Shown: positions 1 to 4,155 of the stretch, one piece after another
Position numbering within the stretch: position 1 is the stretch's first letter
Layout: each line of letters begins with the position of its first letter
Origin: Stenotrophomonas maltophilia
GTDB taxonomy: Bacteria; Pseudomonadota; Gammaproteobacteria; Xanthomonadales; Xanthomonadaceae
Length of the DNA stretch: 5,939 nt
Assembly (NCBI GenBank): GCA_002435595.1
Contig: DJBL01000168.1
Coordinates: 1 to 5,939, forward strand
Reading direction: 5' to 3'
Made by a program: the position numbers and the translations under genes
Notes under the pieces: model-generated
What the model was told of the DNA's origin: nothing
Seen by the model: the letters and a program-made list of their open reading frames with translations, nothing else
Database searches by the model: none

Positions 1-172
1 CCGTCGGCGCCCGCGGCGTGTCGGCGGCAGACGATGGCATCGGCGGCAGCTGCGTGGCGATGGCCGCCCATACCCGCGCCGGCGGCACCCGCTCGCTGAG
101 CAGCGCACGCAGTCGCGCCTGCAGCGCGGCGTGGTCCGGGTCGGACGGGGTGATGTCGTCGTAATCGTTCAT
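1..172 (-). CDS. Candidate anti-sigma factor or sigma-linked protein, N-terminal part (runs off left edge)
   Basis: The minus-strand reading frame begins with ATG at 172-170 and stays open to the window edge, giving 57 residues that start MNDYDDITPSDPDHAAL. Its ATG overlaps the TGA of the sigma factor gene (ATGA, stop at 171-169), so the two are almost certainly translationally coupled in one operon. The visible part is acidic at first (several Asp in residues 3-13), then a short amphipathic helix rich in Leu/Arg (about 17-40, LQARLRALLSERVPPARVW), then Pro/Ala-rich. No zinc-finger anti-sigma motif and no membrane segment is visible in this part. The role as anti-sigma factor is inferred only from position: ECF sigma genes are commonly followed by their regulator. 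It could equally be another co-transcribed protein. The reading frame is well supported; the function is not. Confidence 0.6.
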   Translation of the reverse strand, partial: MNDYDDITPSDPDHAALQARLRALLSERVPPARVWAAIATQLPPMPSSAADTPRAPT

Positions 173-753
173 GCGGTTTCTCCCAAGCGCGCGCGCAACA
201 GGCCGCGCGCGCGATGCAACTGAGCCTTCGAGCTGCCCACGGCCATCTGCAGCTGCGTGGCGATTTCCTGGTGTTTCCAGCCTTCGATGTCGTGCAGCAC
301 CAGCACGGCGCGGGCGCGCGGCGGCAGGGTTTCCAGCGCGCGCTCCAGGTCCAGCGTGGTGCCGGCGCAACGCTCCACCGAGGCCAGCGTGGCCACGCTG
401 GCCCAGCCCTCCTCGCCGGCATCGCAGGCCTGCCAGGTGGCGTTGGCGCGCAGTTCCATCAGCGCCGCATTCACCCCCAGCCGATGCAGCCAGGTGCCCA
501 GGCTGCTGTCGAAACGGAACCCCGGCAGTGCCTTCCAGGCCTGCAGGAACGCCTCCTGCAACGCATCCTCGGCGCGCGCCGCCTGGCCGCCGCACAGCCG
601 CCACAGCACCGCGTACACGCGCGGCGAATGGCGGCGGTAGATGCGCTCGTAGGCCTGCATGTCGCCGCCGACCGCCGCACGCACCAGGGCATGGTCGTCG
701 AGGGCGTCGGCCGCGGTCGGGGCGTGGGGGGCGGGCATGGTGGCGTTGAGCAT
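169..753 (-). CDS. ECF-family RNA polymerase sigma-70 factor
   Basis: This 194-residue protein is an extracytoplasmic-function sigma factor that would direct core RNA polymerase to a small set of promoters. Region 2 spans about residues 35-103, including the acidic/aromatic AEDALQEAFLQAWKALPGF stretch (61-79) of regions 2.1-2.3 and the TWLHRLGVNAAL helix of region 2.4. Region 4 spans about 136-191, with LPPRARAVLVLHDIEGW (143-159) and a helix-turn-helix ending GSSKAQLHRAR (173-183), the recognition helix for the -35 element. There are no region 1 or 3 domains, as is usual for ECF factors. The downstream gene overlaps its stop codon. Start choice is uncertain: ATG at 753-751 lies directly at the predicted transcription start, so the message may be leaderless; a second in-frame ATG (Met6, 738-736) would give a 189-residue protein. 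Neither has a clear Shine-Dalgarno sequence. The sigma factor probably recognises the paired motif upstream of its own gene. Confidence 0.93.
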   Translation of the reverse strand: MLNATMPAPHAPTAADALDDHALVRAAVGGDMQAYERIYRRHSPRVYAVLWRLCGGQAARAEDALQEAFLQAWKALPGFRFDSSLGTWLHRLGVNAALMELRANATWQACDAGEEGWASVATLASVERCAGTTLDLERALETLPPRARAVLVLHDIEGWKHQEIATQLQMAVGSSKAQLHRARGLLRARLGETA

Positions 754-757
754 ATCC

Positions 758-787
758 GTTGGATGCGGCCCCCCACGAAAAGGTTTA
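758..787 (-). promoter_or_regulatory. Predicted ECF-type promoter of the sigma factor gene
   Basis: Read on the minus strand, TAAACCTT (787-780) is followed after 13 bp by GCATCCAAC (766-758). TAAACC and CATCCA are 16 bp apart, the spacing typical of ECF promoters with an AACC-type -35 element. The same two elements occur with identical spacing on the other strand at 821-850. The predicted start of transcription falls within a few bases of the ATG at 753-751. Binding by the sigma factor encoded here (autoregulation) is inferred from this duplication. Confidence 0.65.
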
Positions 788-820
788 AAGCGCGCTGCGG
801 CACCCGTTCGCCGCCGCCTC

Positions 821-850
821 TAAACCTTCCGCCGGCCCGATGCATCCAAC
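821..850 (+). promoter_or_regulatory. Predicted ECF-type promoter of the small exported-protein gene
   Basis: TAAACCTT (821-828) and GCATCCAAC (842-850) are separated by 13 bp, exactly as in the minus-strand copy at 787-758. The two copies form inverted repeats around one shared centre at position 804. Predicted transcription start is about 854-858, leaving a leader of about 30 nt that includes the AAGGA ribosome binding site at 877-881. Identical motif and geometry on both sides suggest that one ECF sigma factor drives both divergent units. Confidence 0.65.
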
Positions 851-888
851 AAGGGCATCCCCCACCGGCGCTCGCCAAGGAACCCGTC

Positions 889-1071
889 ATGCCCTCCAGT
901 TGCCTTGCCCTGCTGCTGGCGTTGGTCAGCAGCTGCACCCTGCCCGGCAGCCCGCTCACGATCCGCGTCTCGGTCCTGCCCCGGGCAGACCTCTGCGTGC
1001 AGGTCGCCACGCATGCGCCGCTGTGCGTATCGACGTTGACCGCGCGACTCCGGGCACACGCGCTGCTCTGA
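889..1071 (+). CDS. Small predicted exported protein, possible lipoprotein, divergent from the ECF sigma gene
   Basis: This 60-residue product is not a recognised family. Support for a real gene comes from three independent signals: an AAGGA Shine-Dalgarno at 877-881 with a 7-nt gap to ATG 889, an ECF-like promoter at 821-850, and an N-terminus that reads as an export signal. Residues 6-13 (LALLLALV) form a hydrophobic core, and VSSC (13-16) fits a lipobox, which would make Cys16 the lipidated residue. The N-region lacks Lys or Arg, which weakens the lipoprotein call; it may be a plain signal peptide or membrane peptide instead. The mature part would be about 45 residues, with two further Cys (36 and 46), possibly a disulfide pair in the periplasm, and a basic tail (Arg53, Arg55). 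It is plausibly a target of the neighbouring sigma factor in an envelope-related response, but its role is unknown. Confidence 0.6.
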   Translation: MPSSCLALLLALVSSCTLPGSPLTIRVSVLPRADLCVQVATHAPLCVSTLTARLRAHALL

Positions 1072-1077
1072 ACCGCG

Positions 1078-1109
1078 TTGACCAGGCGCGGCGGCCGGCG
1101 CATTAAGAT
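1078..1109 (+). promoter_or_regulatory. Weak sigma-70-like promoter candidate for the MscS-type gene
   Basis: TTGACC (1078-1083) is a good -35 match. The nearby AT-rich spot holds TAAGAT (1104-1109, 20-bp spacer) or CATTAA (1101-1106, 17-bp spacer) as -10 candidates. Neither pair is ideal in both match and spacing. The position, 41-73 bp ahead of the ATG at 1151, is suitable. Confidence 0.3.
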
Positions 1110-1150
1110 AGGCGATTACCGCGCAACCGCTGCAAGGATCCACGCTTCGC

Positions 1151-1732
1151 ATGAAAGACCATCTGCCCACCTGGACCCACGACTGGCTGCACTACGGGGT
1201 CCCTGCCCTGCAGATCCTGCTGACCCTGCTGGTGGCCTGGCTGCTGCGCCTGATCGCCCGCCGCCTGATCCGCCGCATCGGCGAGCACTACACCCTGCCG
1301 CCGGAAATGGTCATGGGCGCGCGCCGGGTCTTCAGCTTCGTGGTGTATTTCACCGTGCTGCTGGTCATCCTGAAGATCTTCGGCACGTCGGCCACGGTGC
1401 TGTGGACCGCCTTCACCGGCTTTGCCGCCGTCGGCGCGGTGGCGTTCTTCGCCGCCTGGAGCGTGCTCTCCAACATCTTCTGCACGCTGCTGATCTTCAC
1501 CACGCGGCCGTTCCGCCTGCACGATTACATCGAACTGCTGGAGAACGGCGAAAAGCCCGGCCTGAAGGGCCGCGTGATCGACGTCAACCTGATCTACACC
1601 ACCCTGCAGGAAACCGACGGCAACCACGAGGGCACCGTGCTGCAGATCCCCAACAACATGTTCTTCCAGCGCACCGTGCGCCGCTGGCGCGATCCAGCCC
1701 AGGCGCCCGGCGGCATCCAGGGCGACGGCTGA
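1151..1732 (+). CDS. Short MscS-family mechanosensitive ion channel
   Basis: This 193-residue inner-membrane protein resembles the membrane and beta-domain core of MscS, which opens under membrane tension to release solutes during hypo-osmotic shock. Hydrophobic segments lie at about 18-38, 57-78 and 83-116. The last corresponds to the pore helix (Gly/Ala-rich FTGFAAVGAVAFFAAW, then SVLSNIF). TRPFRLHDYIEL (118-129) starts the beta domain and QIPNNMFFQ (165-173) is its IPN signature. The protein ends about 20 residues later, so the C-terminal alpha/beta cage domain of E. coli MscS (286 residues in total) is absent. No frameshift is evident: past the stop codon the DNA reads into the convergent ybiI gene. 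It is therefore probably a naturally short form. AAGGA at 1134-1138 is a ribosome binding site with a long 12-nt gap. Membership is confident; channel activity is inferred. Confidence 0.9.
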   Translation: MKDHLPTWTHDWLHYGVPALQILLTLLVAWLLRLIARRLIRRIGEHYTLPPEMVMGARRVFSFVVYFTVLLVILKIFGTSATVLWTAFTGFAAVGAVAFFAAWSVLSNIFCTLLIFTTRPFRLHDYIELLENGEKPGLKGRVIDVNLIYTTLQETDGNHEGTVLQIPNNMFFQRTVRRWRDPAQAPGGIQGDG

Positions 1733-1737
1733 GCGCC

Positions 1738-1756
1738 GCGGCCAACGGCCGGCCGC
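1738..1756. terminator. Possible bidirectional hairpin between convergent genes
   Basis: GCGGCC (1738-1743) pairs with GGCCGC (1751-1756) around a 7-nt loop; an alternative CGGCC-AAC-GGCCG (1739-1751) also fits. It sits in the 23-bp gap between the ends of the MscS-type gene and ybiI and touches the last base of the ybiI stop codon. There is no T-tract, so it is at best a weak terminator. Confidence 0.3.
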
Positions 1757-2022
1757 TACCGCAACTGGCTGTCCTTGCTGCCGCGGCGGTTGTAGCCGCT
1801 GCCCTCTTGCTGGGCAGCGTCCTGCTCCTGCTGGCAGTGCACGCACAGGCGCACCCCGGGCACGGCCTTGCGGCGTGCGTCGGGAATGGGGGCATCGCAG
1901 TGTTCGCAGTGGCTCAATCCCGGCCCCTGCCGCAGATGCGCGCGGGCGCGCTGGATGGCCTCGTCCACGGTCGCATCGATCTGGTCCTGGACCGCGCCGT
2001 CGCCTGCCCAACCTGTCGCCAT
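1756..2022 (-). CDS. ybiI: DksA/TraR-family C4 zinc-finger protein, YbiI type
   Basis: This 88-residue protein matches the small YbiI branch of the DksA/TraR family by its length, its MATGWAGDGAVQDQI-type N-terminus and its C-terminal GYNRRGSKDSQLR (76-88). Four cysteines form a C4 zinc finger: Cys39-X2-Cys42 and Cys60-X2-Cys63, with the family's PIPxARRxAVPGVRLCxHCQ core between and around them. DksA/TraR proteins act through the secondary channel of RNA polymerase, but this short form lacks the long coiled coil of DksA. Its exact role is not established, and I infer only a zinc-binding, possibly polymerase-associated function. The start is supported by GGGAG (2034-2030) 7 nt ahead of the ATG at 2022-2020. 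It lies downstream of yaiL on the same strand, separated by 109 bp holding two strong hairpins, so it may have its own promoter or depend on read-through. Confidence 0.95.
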   Translation of the reverse strand: MATGWAGDGAVQDQIDATVDEAIQRARAHLRQGPGLSHCEHCDAPIPDARRKAVPGVRLCVHCQQEQDAAQQEGSGYNRRGSKDSQLR

Positions 2023-2063
2023 GATGTGTCTCCCATGCCGGTGTCAGGCCCCCAGCATAGACC

Positions 2064-2083
2064 CGGCCGCGCAGACGCGGCCG
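2064..2083. terminator. GC hairpin between yaiL and ybiI (first of two)
   Basis: CGGCCGCG (2064-2071) and CGCGGCCG (2076-2083) form a perfect 8-bp stem with a CAGA loop. In the minus direction it follows the yaiL stop by about 50 bp and precedes the ybiI start by about 40 bp. No T-run follows on either strand, so it may be a terminator, an mRNA stabiliser or a leader structure for ybiI. Confidence 0.4.
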
Positions 2084-2095
2084 ACGCACACCTGA

Positions 2096-2113
2096 ACGCG
2101 GCCGTGGCCGCGT
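2096..2113. terminator. GC hairpin downstream of yaiL (second of two)
   Basis: ACGCGGCC (2096-2103) and GGCCGCGT (2106-2113) form a perfect 8-bp stem with a 2-nt GT centre, 18 bp past the yaiL stop codon. This is a terminator-like position for yaiL, but no T-tract follows. The ACGCGGCCG arm repeats the arm at 2075-2083, so the two hairpins could also pair with each other. Confidence 0.4.
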
Positions 2114-2131
2114 GAATGCTTCAGCCGCCGC

Positions 2132-2683
2132 TTACCAGACCAGGTCGTCGGGCACCTGGAACTGCGCGTAATAGGCATCGTCCTCGGCATTGCCGGTACT
2201 CGGCTCGGCAGAGGGCTGGGCGTTGTCGAGCACGATGGCGCTGGCGTCACGCTCGCGCACCTTGTCCGCCGCCGCCCGCGGCAGCAGCTCGAAGCCCTCG
2301 CCGTGACGGGCGATCACCAGCGCGCCGGACGCCAGCTGGCGCCGCAGCACCGCATTGACCAGCAGCGTGCGGATCAGCGTGCCATCGTTGAAGCGATACT
2401 CGCTCTCGCCGTCGCGCTTGACCTTGTTGGTCTCGATGATCTGCCGCACCTGCGCCTGCAACTCCTGCGCACGCGCCTTCTCCTTGCGCTCGGCTTCCAG
2501 CGCCCGATCGCGTTCAGCCTTCTCGGCACGCAGCCGTTCGGCCTCGCGCTGGCCTTCGCTGGGTGCCACCGGGGCCTTGCCGTGACGGGCCTTGACCTGT
2601 TCACGCGCCGCCTGGGACACCTGGGACTTCTTCACCAGCCCAGCCTTGAGCAGCTGCTCCTGCAGCGGATTCGCCTTCGCCAT
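2132..2683 (-). CDS. yaiL: DUF2058 / YaiL-family protein
   Basis: This 183-residue protein is a clear YaiL/DUF2058 homologue (E. coli YaiL is about the same length). The N-terminal MAKxxxLQEQLLKAGLVxK (1-19) is conserved. A highly charged Glu/Arg/Lys/Ala helix, probably coiled coil, covers about 44-82. The globular core contains VRQIIETNK (79-87), YRFNDGTLIRTL (96-107), GALVIARH (120-127) and KVRERDASAIVLDN (141-154), and the protein ends with the family's PDDLxW tail (178-183). The family has been described as nucleoprotein/polynucleotide-associated, but no biochemical activity is firmly known to me; it is expected in the cytoplasm. The ATG at 2683-2681 is fixed by the conserved N-terminus; AAGG lies only 2 nt ahead of it. 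A good -10 (TATGAT) lies upstream at 2724-2719. Residues 155-172 are low-complexity linker. Confidence 0.93.
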   Translation of the reverse strand: MAKANPLQEQLLKAGLVKKSQVSQAAREQVKARHGKAPVAPSEGQREAERLRAEKAERDRALEAERKEKARAQELQAQVRQIIETNKVKRDGESEYRFNDGTLIRTLLVNAVLRRQLASGALVIARHGEGFELLPRAAADKVRERDASAIVLDNAQPSAEPSTGNAEDDAYYAQFQVPDDLVW

Positions 2684-2696
2684 TGCCTTGCATCTG

Positions 2697-2726
2697 TTGT
2701 TGCGGGATTGCCGGGGCCATCATACT
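2697..2726 (+). promoter_or_regulatory. Sigma-70-like promoter candidate for the YgjP-like metallopeptidase gene
   Basis: TTGTTG (2697-2702) and CATACT (2721-2726) are 18 bp apart. The predicted transcription start near 2733 leaves a leader of about 25 nt. The -10 element overlaps the opposite-strand TATGAT of the yaiL promoter (2724-2719), so the two divergent promoters would compete for polymerase. Confidence 0.35.
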
Positions 2727-2747
2727 GGTCCACCCGCCCGGCCCCAA
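2719..2747 (-). promoter_or_regulatory. Sigma-70-like promoter candidate for yaiL
   Basis: On the minus strand TTGGGG (2747-2742) and TATGAT (2724-2719) are separated by 17 bp. The -10 matches consensus at five of six positions, standing out in very GC-rich DNA. The predicted start of transcription is near 2712, with a leader of about 28 nt to the ATG. Confidence 0.45.
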
Positions 2748-2756
2748 CCGTCGCCC

Positions 2757-3254
2757 ATGGCAGCCCTGAAGTACCTTGCCGGCTACCCCGAGGCCCTGCA
2801 GCAGCAGGTCCGCGAGCTGATCGACGGCGATCGCCTCGGCCCCTGGCTGCAGCGCCGCTACGCCGACCTGCACAGCGTGCGCAACGACCGCCAGCTGTAC
2901 GACTACACCCAGGCCTTGAAGGAACGCTACCTGCGCCAGTCCGCGCCGCTGGCCAAGGTGCTCTACGACAGCAGGCTGCAGGTCCTCAAGCACGCCCTCG
3001 GCACCCATACGACCGTCTCCCGCGTACAGGGCAGCAAGCTCAAGGCCAGCCGCGAAATCCGCATCGCCACCGTTTTCCGCGACGCCCCGGCGCCATTCCT
3101 CAGGATGATCGTGGTGCACGAACTGGCGCACCTGAAGGAATCGGACCACAACAAGGCCTTCTACCAGCTCTGCACCCACATGGAAGCGGATTACCACCAG
3201 CTCGAATTCGATCTGCGCCTGTACCTGACCCACCTGGAAGGCGGCACGGCCTGA
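2757..3254 (+). CDS. YgjP-like zinc metallopeptidase (M48/DUF45 type)
   Basis: This 165-residue protein carries HELAH (121-125) with a downstream His131 in SDHNKAF, the zinc-binding and catalytic pattern of YgjP-like (WLM/DUF45) metallopeptidases. Glu122 would be the catalytic base. Other visible conserved stretches are LKHALGTHT (77-85), SRVQGSKLKASREIRIA (88-104) and the C-terminal HMEADYHQLEFDLRLYLTHL (141-160). The RWGSC-like motif usual just before the zinc site in classical YgjP is replaced here by VQGSKLK, so this belongs to a distinct shorter branch. No signal peptide or membrane segment is seen; it is probably cytoplasmic, substrate unknown. The ATG at 2757 is chosen because MAALKYLAGYP resembles the usual N-terminus of this branch. 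There is no Shine-Dalgarno; the reading frame stays open upstream to 2592, but that stretch overlaps yaiL and its promoter. Confidence 0.88.
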   Translation: MAALKYLAGYPEALQQQVRELIDGDRLGPWLQRRYADLHSVRNDRQLYDYTQALKERYLRQSAPLAKVLYDSRLQVLKHALGTHTTVSRVQGSKLKASREIRIATVFRDAPAPFLRMIVVHELAHLKESDHNKAFYQLCTHMEADYHQLEFDLRLYLTHLEGGTA

Positions 3255-3256
3255 GC

Positions 3257-3282
3257 CCGGGCAAGGGCGTGTCGCCGCCCGG
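3257..3282 (+). terminator. Terminator-like hairpin after the metallopeptidase gene
   Basis: CCGGGC (3257-3262) pairs with GCCCGG (3277-3282), and inside it GGCG (3266-3269) pairs with CGCC (3273-3276) around a TGT loop, leaving an AAG bulge on one side. It begins 3 bp after the stop codon. No T-run follows, so termination would be weak or Rho-assisted. The rest of 3283-3389 shows only a weak -10-like TACACT (3350-3355) and no convincing -35. Confidence 0.4.
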
Positions 3283-3389
3283 CCCGCAGTGCGTCATCCC
3301 ACAGCATCGGCGCTGAACCCCCTTCAGCCCACCGCCTCCCCCCACCCAGTACACTCCCCGCCCGCACCCCGCTTTCCGCAGCCGACCCG

Positions 3390-4100
3390 ATGACCGACCC
3401 GATCCGCCTCGACAAACGCCTCACCAGCCTCATCGGCTGCTCCCGTGGCGACGCCCAACGCTACATCGAGGGCGGCTGGGTCACCGTGGACGGCACCGTC
3501 GTCGAACAACCGCAGACCCTGGTCACCGACGAAACCATCGTCCTGCGCGAAAACGCCGAGGCGACCCGCGCCGAGACCGTCAGCATGCTCCTGCACAAGC
3601 CTGCGGGCATGCGCGCCGACGAACTCTGCGCGCTGGTCACCCCCGACAGCCGCAGCGAGCTCGACGCCACCGGCGTCACCCTGCTGCAGCGCCATTTCCA
3701 TGCCCTGCAGCTGGTCATGCCGCTGGCCGACGAAGACAGCGGCCTGGTCGTGGTCAGCCAGGACGGTCGCATCGTCTCCCACCTCAAGGACCGCGGCGCC
3801 ACCCTCGAACAGGAATACCTGGTCGAAGTCAGCGGCGAACTGGTGCCCTACGGCATGAAGCGCCTCGCCCACGGCCTGAGCTTCCGCAACTGGCCGCTGC
3901 CGCCCTGCAAGGTCAGCTGGCAGAACGAAACCCGCCTGCGCTTTGCGATCAAGCCGGTCCAGCCCGGCCAGCTGCGCGACATGTGCCGCCAGGTGGGCCT
4001 GGAGGTCATCAGCGTGCGCCGCCTGCGCATCGGCCGGGTGGCCATGGGCAAGCTGGCCCCGGGCCAGTGGCGCTACCTCGCCCCCGACGAGCGTTTCTGA
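3390..4100 (+). CDS. RsuA/RluF-type rRNA pseudouridine synthase homologue with altered catalytic motif
   Basis: This 236-residue protein has an N-terminal S4 RNA-binding domain (about 5-52; RLDKRL, CSRGDAQRYIEGGWVTVDG) followed by a pseudouridine synthase domain of the RsuA/RluB/E/F family (about 63-232). LLHKPAGM (67-74) corresponds to the family's NKPxG motif, QEYLVEV (141-147) to the KxYxV strand, and GLEVISVRRLRIGRV (203-217) with GQWRYL (225-230) to the C-terminal part. Such enzymes convert a specific uridine in rRNA to pseudouridine. The catalytic motif normally reads GRLDxDTxGL; here it reads MPLADEDSGL (110-119), so Ala113 stands where the nucleophilic Asp is expected, with Asp114 next to it. 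It may be inactive, use Asp114, or act only as an RNA-binding protein. The start fits the S4 domain, though no Shine-Dalgarno is seen. It is probably co-transcribed with the clsC-like gene 55 bp downstream. Confidence 0.88.
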   Translation: MTDPIRLDKRLTSLIGCSRGDAQRYIEGGWVTVDGTVVEQPQTLVTDETIVLRENAEATRAETVSMLLHKPAGMRADELCALVTPDSRSELDATGVTLLQRHFHALQLVMPLADEDSGLVVVSQDGRIVSHLKDRGATLEQEYLVEVSGELVPYGMKRLAHGLSFRNWPLPPCKVSWQNETRLRFAIKPVQPGQLRDMCRQVGLEVISVRRLRIGRVAMGKLAPGQWRYLAPDERF

Positions 4101-4155
4101 CCCTGGTGCGCGCGCTGCCCCCGCCGTCCGGCACGCGCCCGCCTGGCATCGGCGC

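Noticed and set aside
758..850. Reading the inverted repeats as a terminator stem, phage attachment site or single repressor operator
   Set aside because: The arms are about 33-75 bp apart with unpaired DNA between. The equal spacing of both elements on each strand fits two promoters better than a stem-loop, and no integrase or repressor gene is nearby.
214..1071. Long plus-strand open frame running across the sigma factor gene into the small exported-protein gene
   Set aside because: Only the part from ATG 889 has a ribosome binding site and promoter. The upstream part is antisense to the sigma gene and has the Gly/His/Gln-rich makeup of a frame shadow in GC-rich DNA.
840..1106. Plus-strand 88-residue frame starting within the ECF -10-like element
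   Set aside because: Its ATG overlaps the promoter motif, it has no ribosome binding site, and its product is Arg/Pro/Ala-rich without recognisable features; the overlapping frame at 889 has much better signals.
1078..2115. 345-residue plus-strand frame over the MscS-type gene and ybiI
   Set aside because: It is out of frame with a clear MscS-family protein and antisense to a clear YbiI homologue; its His/Arg/Pro-rich composition is that of a shadow.
3322..3355. Promoter for the pseudouridine synthase gene (TACACT at 3350-3355)
   Set aside because: The -10 is passable, but no -35 lies at 16-18 bp; the nearest TTCAGC is 20 or more bases away. Too weak to list as a feature.
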